From NCBI GenBank assembly GCA_905182135.1, contig CAJJAG010000004.1, forward strand, positions 310,001 through 374,000: DNA of 64,000 bases, in the 5' to 3' direction. The DNA is from an uncultured Acidimicrobiaceae bacterium. GTDB taxonomy: Bacteria; Actinomycetota; Acidimicrobiia; Acidimicrobiales; UBA10347. The notes beneath the pieces were generated by a model, which was given only the letters and a program-made list of their open reading frames with translations, was not told the origin of the DNA and searched no databases. The position numbers and the translations under genes were made by a program. Positions 38,466-46,889 of this stretch are shown in pieces. The stretch's first letter is position 1; each line of letters begins with the position of its first letter.

Positions 38466-39002
38466 CTAGCTATTAACAGACTCTCCGACGCGATTCAGCA
38501 TGAGTCGCGCTGAGAGAAGGCCGATGATGGCGATAAAGCCGCACGTGGCCATGAATGGGATTGAGACAAAGCCCCACGTGTCGACCCAGACCGCTGAACA
38601 GGGTGCATCGACATCGCAACTGCCGCTGCCGTCTGGCCACCACCGCAACCGTGTGTGATAGACGCCGTATCCAAGCCCGCCAACGGCCAACGGCAGTGCG
38701 TACCAAGCACCCGTAACGTCTTTACGGAACGTGGCGATGCCTAGTACCGGCACCATCGGGTACATCATGATCCGCTGCCACCAGCACAGCCGACACGGGC
38801 GGAAGTTAGCGACGCCTGAGTAATACAGGCTTCCGAGCGTGCTCGTCAGCGCCACTACGAGTGCCAGTGGCAAAAGCACATCGGCGACTGGACGAAGTTT
38901 CTCAGCCTTACCGGCCGCAACGATGACAAGGGCCAGCACTCCTACCCCCAGCGCCATAAACGCCAGCAGTGCTAAGAAAACGGAAACCTGATCTGTGTCC
39001 AT
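38466..39002 (-). CDS. DsbB-family disulfide bond formation protein
   Basis: A 178-residue inner-membrane protein with about four to five transmembrane helices. The first redox pair is FRPCRLCWWQRIMMYPMV (Cys70, Cys73), as in DsbB/BdbC, and the second is CDVDAPC (Cys129, Cys135) in an external loop. DsbB proteins pass electrons from a DsbA-like thiol oxidase to quinone. No DsbA partner is in the window. Confidence 0.93.
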   Translation of the reverse strand: MDTDQVSVFLALLAFMALGVGVLALVIVAAGKAEKLRPVADVLLPLALVVALTSTLGSLYYSGVANFRPCRLCWWQRIMMYPMVPVLGIATFRKDVTGAWYALPLAVGGLGYGVYHTRLRWWPDGSGSCDVDAPCSAVWVDTWGFVSIPFMATCGFIAIIGLLSARLMLNRVGESVNS

Positions 39003-39447
39003 AACTAGCTGGTCGCCTGGCCAGCCGGCTCAGTTCCTTACGTTCCTGTTACGACTATTCGACTGGTGAAATGCGAACGGTTCGCATATCTTCCGTCAAA
39101 GTGACGAATCGCTGAAACGAGCAAGGTTCAACACCTAGGTAGTTCCTATTGGTCAGCAACGCGTCGACCCGCCCGACCCTGTCTGCTTGCAGGCTCGCGC
39201 ACTCAACATTGTCATTACCGTCCCTTGTCCACGGCGAATGCATCTGGACTCAGGCCCGGACCCAGTCCTTGCGGCTGCATTAGTTCTGACGAATGCGATT
39301 CACGATTCGTGCATGCTCGGCTTACTGCGCATGATGGGGCGGCACATTCGTTTATCGAACACACGACTCGACCATGGACCACGACCTGTCACTTGACCGG
39401 TCTGTCCAGATAGTGGAAGGTTTCGAGGTTCCAAAAGGACTCTTTCC
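39003..39447. other. intergenic with possible frameshifted minus-strand remnant
   Basis: Divergent spacer between the DsbB gene and the flavoprotein gene. The minus strand holds a 62-codon open frame at 39055-39243 that reads as protein (ECASLQADRVGRVDALLTNR, then GVEPCSFQRFVTLTEDMRTV). Just upstream a different minus-strand frame also looks coding (MQPQGLGPGLSPDAFAVDKG), as if one frameshift split a small gene. No family was recognised. Promoters of the two flanking genes must lie here. Confidence 0.35.
39055..39243 (-). pseudogene. possible remnant of a small unknown gene
   Basis: The 62-residue frame has good coding character near its C-terminus but starts in the middle of apparently coding sequence that continues in another frame upstream (to about 39300). 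If joined, the product would be roughly 80 residues with two Cys. It lies 52 bases upstream of the DsbB gene on the same strand. No homologue is recognised, so either a decayed gene or chance. Confidence 0.3.
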
Positions 39448-39522
39448 TTGAAAGGATCGAATTGTGCCGAGAGGCCATTCTCTCCTCTTGGACATCGTCC
39501 ATCTAGCCCTAGCCTGGAGTCC

Positions 39523-40953
39523 ATGTCCACCCAATACGACCTGGTTGTTATCGGTGGCGGAACGGCGGGCCTAGTAGCGGCCCACGGCGCTGCCGGCATG
39601 GGAGCGACGGTCGCCATGATCGAACCTAACCATCCCGGAGGTGACTGTCTCTGGTCTGGCTGTGTGCCTAGCAAACGCCTGTTGGCTGCTGGCCACGCTG
39701 CACACGTGATGCGCACGGCAGGCCGACACGGCATCACAGCCGTCGAGCCGAAGGTCGACTTCACAGCCGTCATGGCCCAGGTCAAAGTCACACAGGATCG
39801 CATCGCTCACCATGACTCCGTCGAGCGGCTTGAGAACGCTGGCGTCGACGTGATTCCGATGATGGGAAAATTCATCGGCGACGGTGAGATCGACACCGGC
39901 GGTCAGACGATCCGCTACCGCAAGGCAATGATCGCCACCGGCGCCACTCCTGTCGTGCCCGCTATTCCAGGTCTTCGCGAGAGTAACCCGCTCACCAGCG
40001 ACACCGTATGGGGGCTCAAAGAACTTCCCAAACGACTCGTCGTCGTTGGTGGCGGCGCCATCGGCTGCGAACTAGGCCAGGCCTTCAGCCGACTCGGCAG
40101 CGAGGTCACGCTGGTCGAAGCGACACCACGTATTCTTGGCATGCTCGGAGAGAACGTCAGCGAACTCATCGCTACGCGGTTCCAGGACGAAGGAATCACC
40201 GTCCTGCAGGGCGCCAAAGTCACCAGCGTTGAGGGTTCGGCTTCTGCTGGAAATCTAGTAGTCATCGTCGACAACGAAACTCGAATCGAGGCCGACCATG
40301 TTCTTGTCGCTGTAGGACGCCGGCCAACTACCGCCAACCTGAATCTTGGCGCCGTCGGTGTAGCGGTGACCGACAGTGGTCATGTCGAAGTCGATGACAA
40401 GCTCAAGACAACTAACGATCACATCTACGCTGGAGGTGACGTTGTCGGCAAGATGCCGTTTACCCACACCGCTGGCATGCACGGCAGTCTGGTCGTATCG
40501 AATGCTCTGTTTGGGCTGCGGCGAAAGGCTGACCATCTACGTATCCCTTACGCTATTTTCTGTGACCCAGAGGTCGCAAGTGTTGGACGGATCACGCCGA
40601 AAGGCAACGAAAATTTGACTATCTCGCATTTCGACTACCAGCAACTCGACCGCCAAGTCACCACGGGCGAACCCGTCGGTTTTGTTGATTTGTTCACTGA
40701 TGACAAGGGTCGACTCGTCGGAGCCACCGTGGTCGGCGAGACAGCTGGCGAAACGATCAACGAGATGACCGCCCGCATCTTGGCCGGCGACAAGCTACGA
40801 GCAATTGCCCAGATGGTGCGCCCATACCCGACCTTCGCCGAAGGCCCCGCCAAGGCCGCCATGGAAGTACTCCGTGACCAGTTCTTTACCGAACGCACCC
40901 GCAAGTTCACTCGCCCTGTCCTGCACCTTCTCCGCAAGATCGACAAGCCCTAA
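39523..40953 (+). CDS. dihydrolipoamide-dehydrogenase/mercuric-reductase-like flavoprotein
   Basis: A 476-residue class I pyridine-nucleotide disulfide oxidoreductase. The FAD loop is LVVIGGGTAGLVAAHGAAGM, the redox disulfide is GGDCLWSGCVPSKRLL (Cys42, Cys47), the NAD(P) loop is LVVVGGGAIGCELGQAFSRL, and the second FAD motif is NDHIYAGGDVVGKM. At the C-terminus, where lipoamide dehydrogenases have HPT-x-x-E, this protein has PYPTFAEGP, so the catalytic-base His is Tyr. That variant is seen in mercuric-reductase-like proteins of unknown substrate, some fused to TVP38/TMEM64 domains; a TVP38 gene lies just beyond, convergent. ATG 39523 starts right at the FAD fold. Confidence 0.92.
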   Translation: MSTQYDLVVIGGGTAGLVAAHGAAGMGATVAMIEPNHPGGDCLWSGCVPSKRLLAAGHAAHVMRTAGRHGITAVEPKVDFTAVMAQVKVTQDRIAHHDSVERLENAGVDVIPMMGKFIGDGEIDTGGQTIRYRKAMIATGATPVVPAIPGLRESNPLTSDTVWGLKELPKRLVVVGGGAIGCELGQAFSRLGSEVTLVEATPRILGMLGENVSELIATRFQDEGITVLQGAKVTSVEGSASAGNLVVIVDNETRIEADHVLVAVGRRPTTANLNLGAVGVAVTDSGHVEVDDKLKTTNDHIYAGGDVVGKMPFTHTAGMHGSLVVSNALFGLRRKADHLRIPYAIFCDPEVASVGRITPKGNENLTISHFDYQQLDRQVTTGEPVGFVDLFTDDKGRLVGATVVGETAGETINEMTARILAGDKLRAIAQMVRPYPTFAEGPAKAAMEVLRDQFFTERTRKFTRPVLHLLRKIDKP

Positions 40954-41050
40954 CCCTTTGTGTCAGACACAGGTGATGTAACCCTTTGTGTCTGACCCCA
41001 AGGGTCGCCTGACCCCAAGGGTCGCCAAGGGTCGCAAGGGTTGGGCACGG
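40951..41050. repeat. REP-like repeat cluster between convergent genes
   Basis: Two direct copies of TAACCCTTTGTGTC(A/T)GAC start at 40951 and 40979. The first contains the perfect inverted repeat TGTGTC-A-GACACA; the second runs into TCTGACCCC. Then GACCCCAAGGGTCGCC occurs twice, followed by two shorter AAGGGTCGC units (to about 41040). GACCC/GGGTC arms can form small hairpins. The cluster fills the space between two convergent genes and shares its TCTGACCCC core with the element at 25990-26000. Confidence 0.75.
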
Positions 41051-41052
41051 GG

Positions 41053-41646
41053 TTAGCGCAAGAGGCGACTGATGATGACTAGACGTTGGAGCACCGTGAT
41101 CGCCACAAGTACCGCCCAGATCCAGAGCAAGACCTCGGCTGCTGCTGGGAACACAAGAATGGCGACGTAGGACGCGATGGTCTCTGTTCCCTCGGCGATG
41201 CCAGTTGGGAACTGCAGGCTTCGACCATCTCCTTCGAGTTGCCGTTTGGTGGCCAGGCTTGAGAACACCAGGAACAATGAACCCGACAGGTAGTACGTCA
41301 GCAAGACCACCAGACATGCCACTCGTGTCTCTGGTAGAGCAATGCCGATGGCGACCAACACCCCGCCGTAGATCGCGAAGTCAGCGAGGATGTCAAGTAA
41401 GCCACCCAGGTCCGTGGCACCCTGGCGGCGAGCAAGCGGCCCGTCTATGCCGTCGGCCAGTCGGTTCGTGAGCCACAGCGCCAGGCCGAGCCACCATTGC
41501 CCATTCGCAATCGCAACACACGCTGTCACCCCAATCGTGAAACCAACAGCGGTGACTGTATTTGGAGCTATACCGAGCCGCTCAAGTGGGACCACTGCTC
41601 TGTCGAGTGGCCCATCGAGACGGGCCCGAAATGCCGCATCAAGCAT
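41053..41646 (-). CDS. CDP-alcohol phosphatidyltransferase family protein
   Basis: A 197-residue polytopic membrane enzyme with about five to six hydrophobic segments. The catalytic CDP-OH motif, D-G-x2-A-R-x8-G-x3-D-x3-D, is complete: DGPLARRQGATDLGGLLDIL followed by Asp. Family members join CDP-diacylglycerol (or a CDP-alcohol) to an alcohol in phospholipid synthesis; the acceptor is not evident. The ATG at 41646 overlaps the stop of the upstream TVP38-like gene by one base (TGATG), so the two are coupled. A longer in-frame start at 41700 is less likely. Confidence 0.9.
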   Translation of the reverse strand: MLDAAFRARLDGPLDRAVVPLERLGIAPNTVTAVGFTIGVTACVAIANGQWWLGLALWLTNRLADGIDGPLARRQGATDLGGLLDILADFAIYGGVLVAIGIALPETRVACLVVLLTYYLSGSLFLVFSSLATKRQLEGDGRSLQFPTGIAEGTETIASYVAILVFPAAAEVLLWIWAVLVAITVLQRLVIISRLLR

Positions 41647-42332
41647 CAGGCAGCAGTCAGCGGTTTTAGCCTGCGAGCCCGCAGTCGTTTTGCGTACCAT
41701 GCGCTGCCAACAAGCAGCGAAATGAATACACCAAGCAGCGCTATGAATACTCTCCCATTTGGATTGTCGGCCTGGTCGCCGAGCCCCGTTGCAAGCAGTG
41801 TTGCCGGCGCCATACCAATAAATGAAGCCAGCACATAACGAGACAGCCGCGCCGAGGTGAGCCCTGATCCATAATTCAGCAAATTGAACGGCACGACCGG
41901 TATAAGGCGCAGTATTAAAATCGAGCTGAAGTCGTTACAGCCGATGAAATCGTTGATCGCAGATAAGCGGCCACCGAAGAGGGATTGGGCTCCTTGCCGA
42001 CCCATCACTCGCGAAATAATAAACGCGAGCGTTGCCCCGATCGTGGCTCCAACCAACGCAGCTGCGGCACCCACGGGGAACCCAAACACCGCACCAGCCG
42101 TAAGCGTCCCAAGAGTTCCCGGAAGCAACAGAACAACGGCCAGTGCGTAGACCGAAACAAAGGCTGCGAAGCCCCACTTGCTTTCGCCAACGTCGGTTAG
42201 CAAGTCAAGCGTTCCGGAGGTTCCAATAATGGCAAGTGTGATACCGATACTGAACAGAATGAGCACAAGCGCAACCAGTCGCGGAATTGCCAGCGCTGAG
42301 CGAGAGGAAGCTGGTGCTGACGTCGACACCAT
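41646..42332 (-). CDS. TVP38/TMEM64 (VTT-domain) membrane protein
   Basis: A 228-residue membrane protein with about five to six hydrophobic segments. The VTT/SNARE-associated core is recognisable: VLLLPGTLGTLTAGAVFGFP, then GATIGATLAFIISRVMGRQG, and the later LRLIPVVPFNLLNYGSGLTS. VTT-domain proteins related to DedA have been linked to lipid scrambling or transport. It is the first gene of a coupled pair with the CDP-alcohol phosphatidyltransferase, which supports a phospholipid-related job. Confidence 0.92.
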   Translation of the reverse strand: MVSTSAPASSRSALAIPRLVALVLILFSIGITLAIIGTSGTLDLLTDVGESKWGFAAFVSVYALAVVLLLPGTLGTLTAGAVFGFPVGAAAALVGATIGATLAFIISRVMGRQGAQSLFGGRLSAINDFIGCNDFSSILILRLIPVVPFNLLNYGSGLTSARLSRYVLASFIGMAPATLLATGLGDQADNPNGRVFIALLGVFISLLVGSAWYAKRLRARRLKPLTAA

Positions 42333-43138
42333 CTCAGCATGCCCCGGAATCGGAGTATCGAGGTTCTTCTGATGGGCCCTGTTCTAGAAACGTTCCTGAC
42401 TAAACGTCAATTCCGAACGGCGCTTGTTCCTAGACGCAGTCGGGGGCCATGCCTGACGACAGAGCGATAGCCGACGGGACCCATTGACTGCCGGCCGGGC
42501 TCTGCCAGCGCAGGTCGGTCCGCCGCCTTGAACGACGTGGTGTTCCTTTTTTGAATTGAGATGATCGCCGACAGTGGTGAACGTCCACATGTCTCTTGTA
42601 GCCCCATAACCACGCTCGATGCCAAAGGAGAACCCTTAATCCCCAGCATGACTTTTGGAGCCGTGACGTTGCTTCCCCTACATCCAAGACAACGCCCCAT
42701 ACATCCAATACAGCGCAAGGACCCAGCCATGGCACTCAAACGCTTTAACCCTCGTTATTGCTTGGCGCCAAAAGGCGATCCGCACATGTGGGGGTGGTCA
42801 GCAACAGCGGCCTTGTTCAATAACGATCGACGACGATGACTGCATGGGCAGTCCGTTTGACCGCTCGCCAGTCGAACGAGCACTCCATCACAAAGCCTGA
42901 GATCTCGACCATGAACTCACACCTTTATTAGGGGCGGTTGGGTCGACCTCAAACCTACGACCCCTTCATTTACAAAGGGCAGCAACAACGCGAACGCTCC
43001 AACCTCGGACTGAGTGAAGTCAAGAATCCTCGGCTCTTCGGCAGGCCAATTCGGATCCCTGCGAGCAAACATCATGGCTCCGTGACGGACGAAACCACAA
43101 TCGTTTACTCCAACGCAGCACCTGCAACGCGTTCTCGT
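42333..43138. other. 805-base gap, no recognised gene
   Basis: The longest gap in the window. Short open frames exist on both strands (for example plus-strand 42561-42839 and 42938-43183), but none has family character, a clear ribosome site or consistent coding bias. No tRNA, RNase P, tmRNA or other known RNA was recognised, and no transposase remnant. Some local protein-like stretches (for example around 42945-43090, plus strand) suggest decayed coding DNA, unproven. Confidence 0.4.
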
Positions 43139-44728
43139 TCAGATAGAGCGGCCGGCATCGGCCCAGTACTCGTCCTTGAGTAGGCGCTTGTACAACTTGC
43201 CAGTCGGATGACGGGGCAATTCTTCTCGAAAGTCAACCGAGCGGGGACACTTGACATCAGCCAACTGTTCTCGACAGTAGGCAATCAAGCTGCGTTCGAG
43301 TGTTGCCTTGCCGTCCTCGGTGGTTGGCATTTTCACCGGCTGGACAATGGCCTTGACCTCTTCGCCGAAGTCATCGTTTGGTACCCCGATCACCGCTACG
43401 TCGAACACATCAGGGTGCATGGTTAGCGCGTTCTCGGCCTCTTGTGGGTAGACGTTCACCCCACCAGTGATGATCATGTACGCCTTGCGGTCGGTCAAAT
43501 AAAGGAAACCGTCTTCGTCGACCTTGCCGACATCGCCCAGTGTGGACCAACCCTTGTCGTTGCGTGACGAGGCGGTCTTCTCTTCGTCGTTATGGTACTC
43601 AAACTCGCCACCGTCGCTGAAGAAGATCGTGCCAACTTCGCCAGCCGACAGCTCGTTGCCTTCATCGTCCATGATGTGCAACACACCCGTGAGTGGCTGC
43701 CCAACAGTGCCAGGGTGTGTGAGCCAATTCTCACTGCTGACGTAGCAGAAGCCGTTGCCTTCAGTACCGGCGTAGTACTCATGAAGCACCGGACCCCACC
43801 ACTCGATCATCTTGTGCTTAACCTCGACCGGGCACGGGGCAGCGGCATGTACCGCAACGCCCAGCGACGACACGTCGTACTTTGCGCGTACCTGCTCATC
43901 GAGCTTGAGCATGCGCACGAACATGGTAGGCACCCACTGGCTGGTAGTGACCTGATGCTGCTCGATCATCTGCAGCGCTTGCTCGGCATCGAAACGTTCC
44001 ATGACGATGACCGTGCCGCCTACGCGCTGCACACTCATGCAGAACCGCAACGGAGCAGCGTGATAAAGCGGCGCTGGCGACAAGTACTTGCAGCCATCGA
44101 CGACCCCAAATAACGTCGTGAGAAGCATGAGTAACGCTGGCGAGGTGCCCAGCGGCACGTCGGGCGCGGTGACTTTGACTCCCTTGGGTTTGCCCGTTGT
44201 TCCCGATGAATACAGCATGTCGACTGTTTCCATCCGGTTCGACAGCGGCTGAGATGGTTGGGCCGCAATGGCATCTTCGAATGACTCGTGACCTTCAACA
44301 TGTCCGCCGACACTCAGCCGCACCCGAACATTTGGGGTCGTTTGCAGGATCGCCCCGGCAGCCTCGGCCTTGTAGGGCGTTGTTATGAACGCCTGAGCCC
44401 CGCAATCGTTAACGATGTAATCGACCTCGTCGGTTGTCAGGCGTGAACTGATCGCGGTATAGCACAGCCCCGCATAGTGACAACCCCAGGCAATCGGCAG
44501 GAACTCGGCCCGGTTCTCCATACAGAATGCAACGTGGTCGCCTCGTTCAAGACCCGCAGCTCGGAACAGCTGCGACAACCGGTTCGCCATGTCGTCGAGT
44601 TCGCCATAGGTGATGACCTGACCTGATGTTGCCATGACGACCGCAGCGCGATCTGGCTCTCGCTTGGCAACCCCTCCCGGATAGTGGACTGGTTCGGGTG
44701 CCTGAGCATCTTCTGCGGTATTCGACAT
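43139..44728 (-). CDS. acyl-CoA synthetase (AMP-binding, FadD-like)
   Basis: A 529-residue ANL-superfamily enzyme that activates a carboxylic acid, probably a fatty acid, to its CoA thioester through an acyl-adenylate. Motifs: MLYSSGTTGKPKGVKVTAP (P-loop), LHEYYAGTEGNGFCYVSSEN (A5), FSDGGEFEYHNDEEKTAS, DVGKVDEDGFLYLTDRKAYM (A7-A8 hinge) and the C-terminal catalytic lysine in RHPTGKLYKRLLKDEY. Chain-length preference is not readable. ATG start; promoter presumably in the 400-base upstream gap. Confidence 0.95.
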   Translation of the reverse strand: MSNTAEDAQAPEPVHYPGGVAKREPDRAAVVMATSGQVITYGELDDMANRLSQLFRAAGLERGDHVAFCMENRAEFLPIAWGCHYAGLCYTAISSRLTTDEVDYIVNDCGAQAFITTPYKAEAAGAILQTTPNVRVRLSVGGHVEGHESFEDAIAAQPSQPLSNRMETVDMLYSSGTTGKPKGVKVTAPDVPLGTSPALLMLLTTLFGVVDGCKYLSPAPLYHAAPLRFCMSVQRVGGTVIVMERFDAEQALQMIEQHQVTTSQWVPTMFVRMLKLDEQVRAKYDVSSLGVAVHAAAPCPVEVKHKMIEWWGPVLHEYYAGTEGNGFCYVSSENWLTHPGTVGQPLTGVLHIMDDEGNELSAGEVGTIFFSDGGEFEYHNDEEKTASSRNDKGWSTLGDVGKVDEDGFLYLTDRKAYMIITGGVNVYPQEAENALTMHPDVFDVAVIGVPNDDFGEEVKAIVQPVKMPTTEDGKATLERSLIAYCREQLADVKCPRSVDFREELPRHPTGKLYKRLLKDEYWADAGRSI

Positions 44729-45127
44729 GTCGAAAAGATAGTCGGCCGGCAGGGCGCGACCTCTGTCGGAAACTCCTTCTCACAAATAGCCCGTCCCGCT
44801 CCATCGACGTTGTTGCCTTTTTCGTCGCGATTTTGGCCCCTCAACACCGACGGCCTTGGTAAGCGGTCAAGGCACGCTACCTCGGTTAGCCACATGACAA
44901 GATCGCCATTTCGGGCACTGAAGAAGTCCAGCGAGGCTCCATTGACGACATCACCACCCTTCGTCACTGCGTTGGGCAACTCCGCATCCACCTCGGGGGC
45001 AGCACTTGTTGCCGCTGGAGTGCACGTCACCGGCGCGGTTCACCGGCGCCGAGCACGTCGTTCCCTGCATCGTGGCCACTGCAGACGTGCCCCCGGGTCA
45101 CCCTTCAACTCGTTGCAGGAGGAGCCC
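44729..45127. other. divergent intergenic region, possible minus-strand remnant
   Basis: Lies between the acyl-CoA synthetase gene (minus) and a tiny plus-strand ORF. A minus-strand frame from 45030 reads as protein for about 80 codons (CTPAATSAAPEVDAELPNAV, then GASLDFFSARNGDLVMWLTE) before running antisense-out-of-frame into the synthetase gene. It has no recognised family and no natural stop before that gene. Perhaps the front half of a lost lipoprotein-like gene. Confidence 0.3.
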
Positions 45128-45244
45128 ATGTCATGCTCGCACCAGGACCACATCGAAGCGGACCTGAAGGTTGACCTCGACATCACAGCTGAACGCTCTG
45201 CAGCCAGCCAATTCATCGAGCTCGCTGGGATCAACAACGCGTAA
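45128..45244 (+). CDS. 38-residue small ORF with strong ribosome site
   Basis: An ATG at 45128 is preceded by AGGAGG at 45117-45122, the best Shine-Dalgarno match I noticed in the window, at ideal spacing. The product is 38 residues, acidic, with one Cys near the start (MSCSHQDHIEADLKVDLDIT, then AERSAASQFIELAGINNA). No signal peptide, membrane helix or known leader motif. It is divergent from the acyl-CoA synthetase and convergent with the phosphatase gene. It could be a genuine microprotein or a peptide precursor, but no maturation enzyme is adjacent. Confidence 0.5.
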   Translation: MSCSHQDHIEADLKVDLDITAERSAASQFIELAGINNA

Positions 45245-45322
45245 CCCACTCGACCATCCAGCCTCATGGCTTATCTCGTACCAACGGTGCAGCCGTGAGT
45301 GTTCCGATGAGTCTGCGCCCTC

Positions 45323-46126
45323 TTAGATGAAGTCAAGAACCGTGGCCCAACCACCGTTCTCGGGCCGTTCGATGATGTGATCGGCCAGGTCGATGGCCCG
45401 CTGGTCACCGCCTTTGACAGCGAACGACACGTCGGCCATCGCCAACATCTCTAGGTCGTTGCCACCATCACCTAGTGCAATGATGCGATCTGGCACGATC
45501 CCAGCATGTTCGCAGTACGCACGGATACCGAGCTCTTTAGTCACGTTCGCCGGCGCGAGCATCAGGCTGTACGGCGGATACAGATGGTCGGCATAGGCAG
45601 CAACTTCGACACCCGCAAGTGCGCTGAGATCAGCGAGCGCCGGTTCGATAAGCGAAAACTCGATGCCCAGCATGCTCATGCCTAGAACGTCGTTACGGGG
45701 CGCGATGTCCGGTGCCGACGACCACTCCAGGTCCTCACCGAGGCCATCCAGGTGCTTCACGCTCGTCGTCACACCATGCACCGCAAGCGCTCGAGTATCA
45801 GTGAGATACGCGACCGGCCCCAGCTCAAAGCTGGCGAGTACGTCGAAGACCTGCCGTAAATCGTCGGTGTCAAAGGTGACCTGATGAAAGATCGATTCGA
45901 CCTCAAAGTCATAACCGATCGCACCGTTCAGTAGTACCGATGGCAGCATGAAGCCATTCGCAGTAAACGCGCTGCGGGCGCTGTTACGTCGACGCCCAGT
46001 AGCAGCCATGAGTTCAACATCGTCACTTGCACTCAACGCTTTAATGGCCGCCAAGGTTGACGGATGGCAGGACAAGGTAGTGTCCCAGACGGTGCCGTCT
46101 AGATCTGTTGCAACGAGCGTTGTCAT
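45323..46126 (-). CDS. Cof-type HAD phosphatase
   Basis: A 267-residue HAD-IIB hydrolase. Motif I is LVATDLDGTVWD (nucleophile Asp8), motif II ATGRRRN, the lysine is in NVTKELGIRAYCEHAGIVPD, and motif IV is ALGDGGNDLEMLAMADVSFA. The large C2-type cap lies between. Family members dephosphorylate sugar phosphates, nucleotides or pyridoxal phosphate; the substrate is unknown. Confidence 0.93.
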   Translation of the reverse strand: MTTLVATDLDGTVWDTTLSCHPSTLAAIKALSASDDVELMAATGRRRNSARSAFTANGFMLPSVLLNGAIGYDFEVESIFHQVTFDTDDLRQVFDVLASFELGPVAYLTDTRALAVHGVTTSVKHLDGLGEDLEWSSAPDIAPRNDVLGMSMLGIEFSLIEPALADLSALAGVEVAAYADHLYPPYSLMLAPANVTKELGIRAYCEHAGIVPDRIIALGDGGNDLEMLAMADVSFAVKGGDQRAIDLADHIIERPENGGWATVLDFI

Positions 46127-46163
46127 AGGGTTCCAGTCGAGTCGATTGTGATGTTCAGGTTGA

Positions 46164-46889
46164 TCACTGAGTCAACGAACGTCGAAGGTCCCACAACTTG
46201 ACAGCGGTTCGGCCAAAGCGCATCTCAACAGCGTCGAGTTCACCAACGCTGCCTGCCGTCGCCAGCATGGTCGAGATCGAATGTACAAATTGTTGCGTCT
46301 CATACCATGCCATTTGTGCAGCATTATTATAAGCCGAGGCAACGAGTGGACGTGACGATCGGTCCTCAGGGTTGAGTTGTGATGCCCAATTGGGCAGCAT
46401 CAGCTTTCGTTCGACAAAGTCGGTGCGGCGCTTCGGAGCTTGCATAGAGGGCCATGGACCCAACAGCGTGAACAACGCAGTCGCGATTAGCAACGGCAAA
46501 AATGCCGTTTGGGTAAAGGCCCGACCCGGGGTTTGGACGCCACCCGATTCGATGACGTCCACGAAGACCACTGCCGAGTCAGCGGTGTCGAACACGCCTT
46601 TCGCCGCGTTGCTAGCCCGATCGAGTTGTTCGACGGTCATGCTGCTGCTCGACGCTTCGGCTCGCGTTGTCGGCTGACGAAGCTCCTCCGCCCGCACTGC
46701 ATCATCTCCCCATCCGGCGAGATCAGAAATGGTGTTGTTAGCGACATCGAATTGGGCTGCCGCTTACTCATCAAGCGGCACAGCTGAATCGGTGCAACTT
46801 GCAAGAAATAGCACCAGGCCGAAGAGGGACAAGCCCAACCGTGCGGCGGTGCGAGGCTGCGGCACGCGAGCGGTGCCTCGTCCGTTCAC
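46164..46889 (-). pseudogene. lipoprotein gene interrupted by one in-frame TAA
   Basis: The reading frame opens at a GTG (46889) that overlaps the stop of the upstream cupin gene as GTGA. The first 41 codons give a lipoprotein signal: arginines, then LGLSLFGLVLFLASC with lipobox Cys32. Codon 42 is TAA (46766-46764). The same frame then runs on without another stop to 46164, about 200 codons of protein-like sequence (FDVANNTISDLAGWGDDAVR, one hydrophobic segment AFLPLLIATALFTLLG, then AQMAWYETQQFVHSISTMLA). Only one base change separates it from an intact 241-residue lipoprotein. An internal GTG at 46697 could express the rest without the signal. No family recognised. Confidence 0.75.

Noticed and set aside
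42333..43138. Possible structured RNA or mobile element in the largest gap
   Set aside because: No conserved RNase P, tmRNA, SRP or riboswitch motif, no inverted terminal repeats and no transposase-like frame were found by eye.
44437..44728. minus-strand frame continuing from 45030 into the acyl-CoA synthetase gene
   Set aside because: Within the synthetase gene the other frame is plainly the coding one; only the part right of 44770 might be a remnant.
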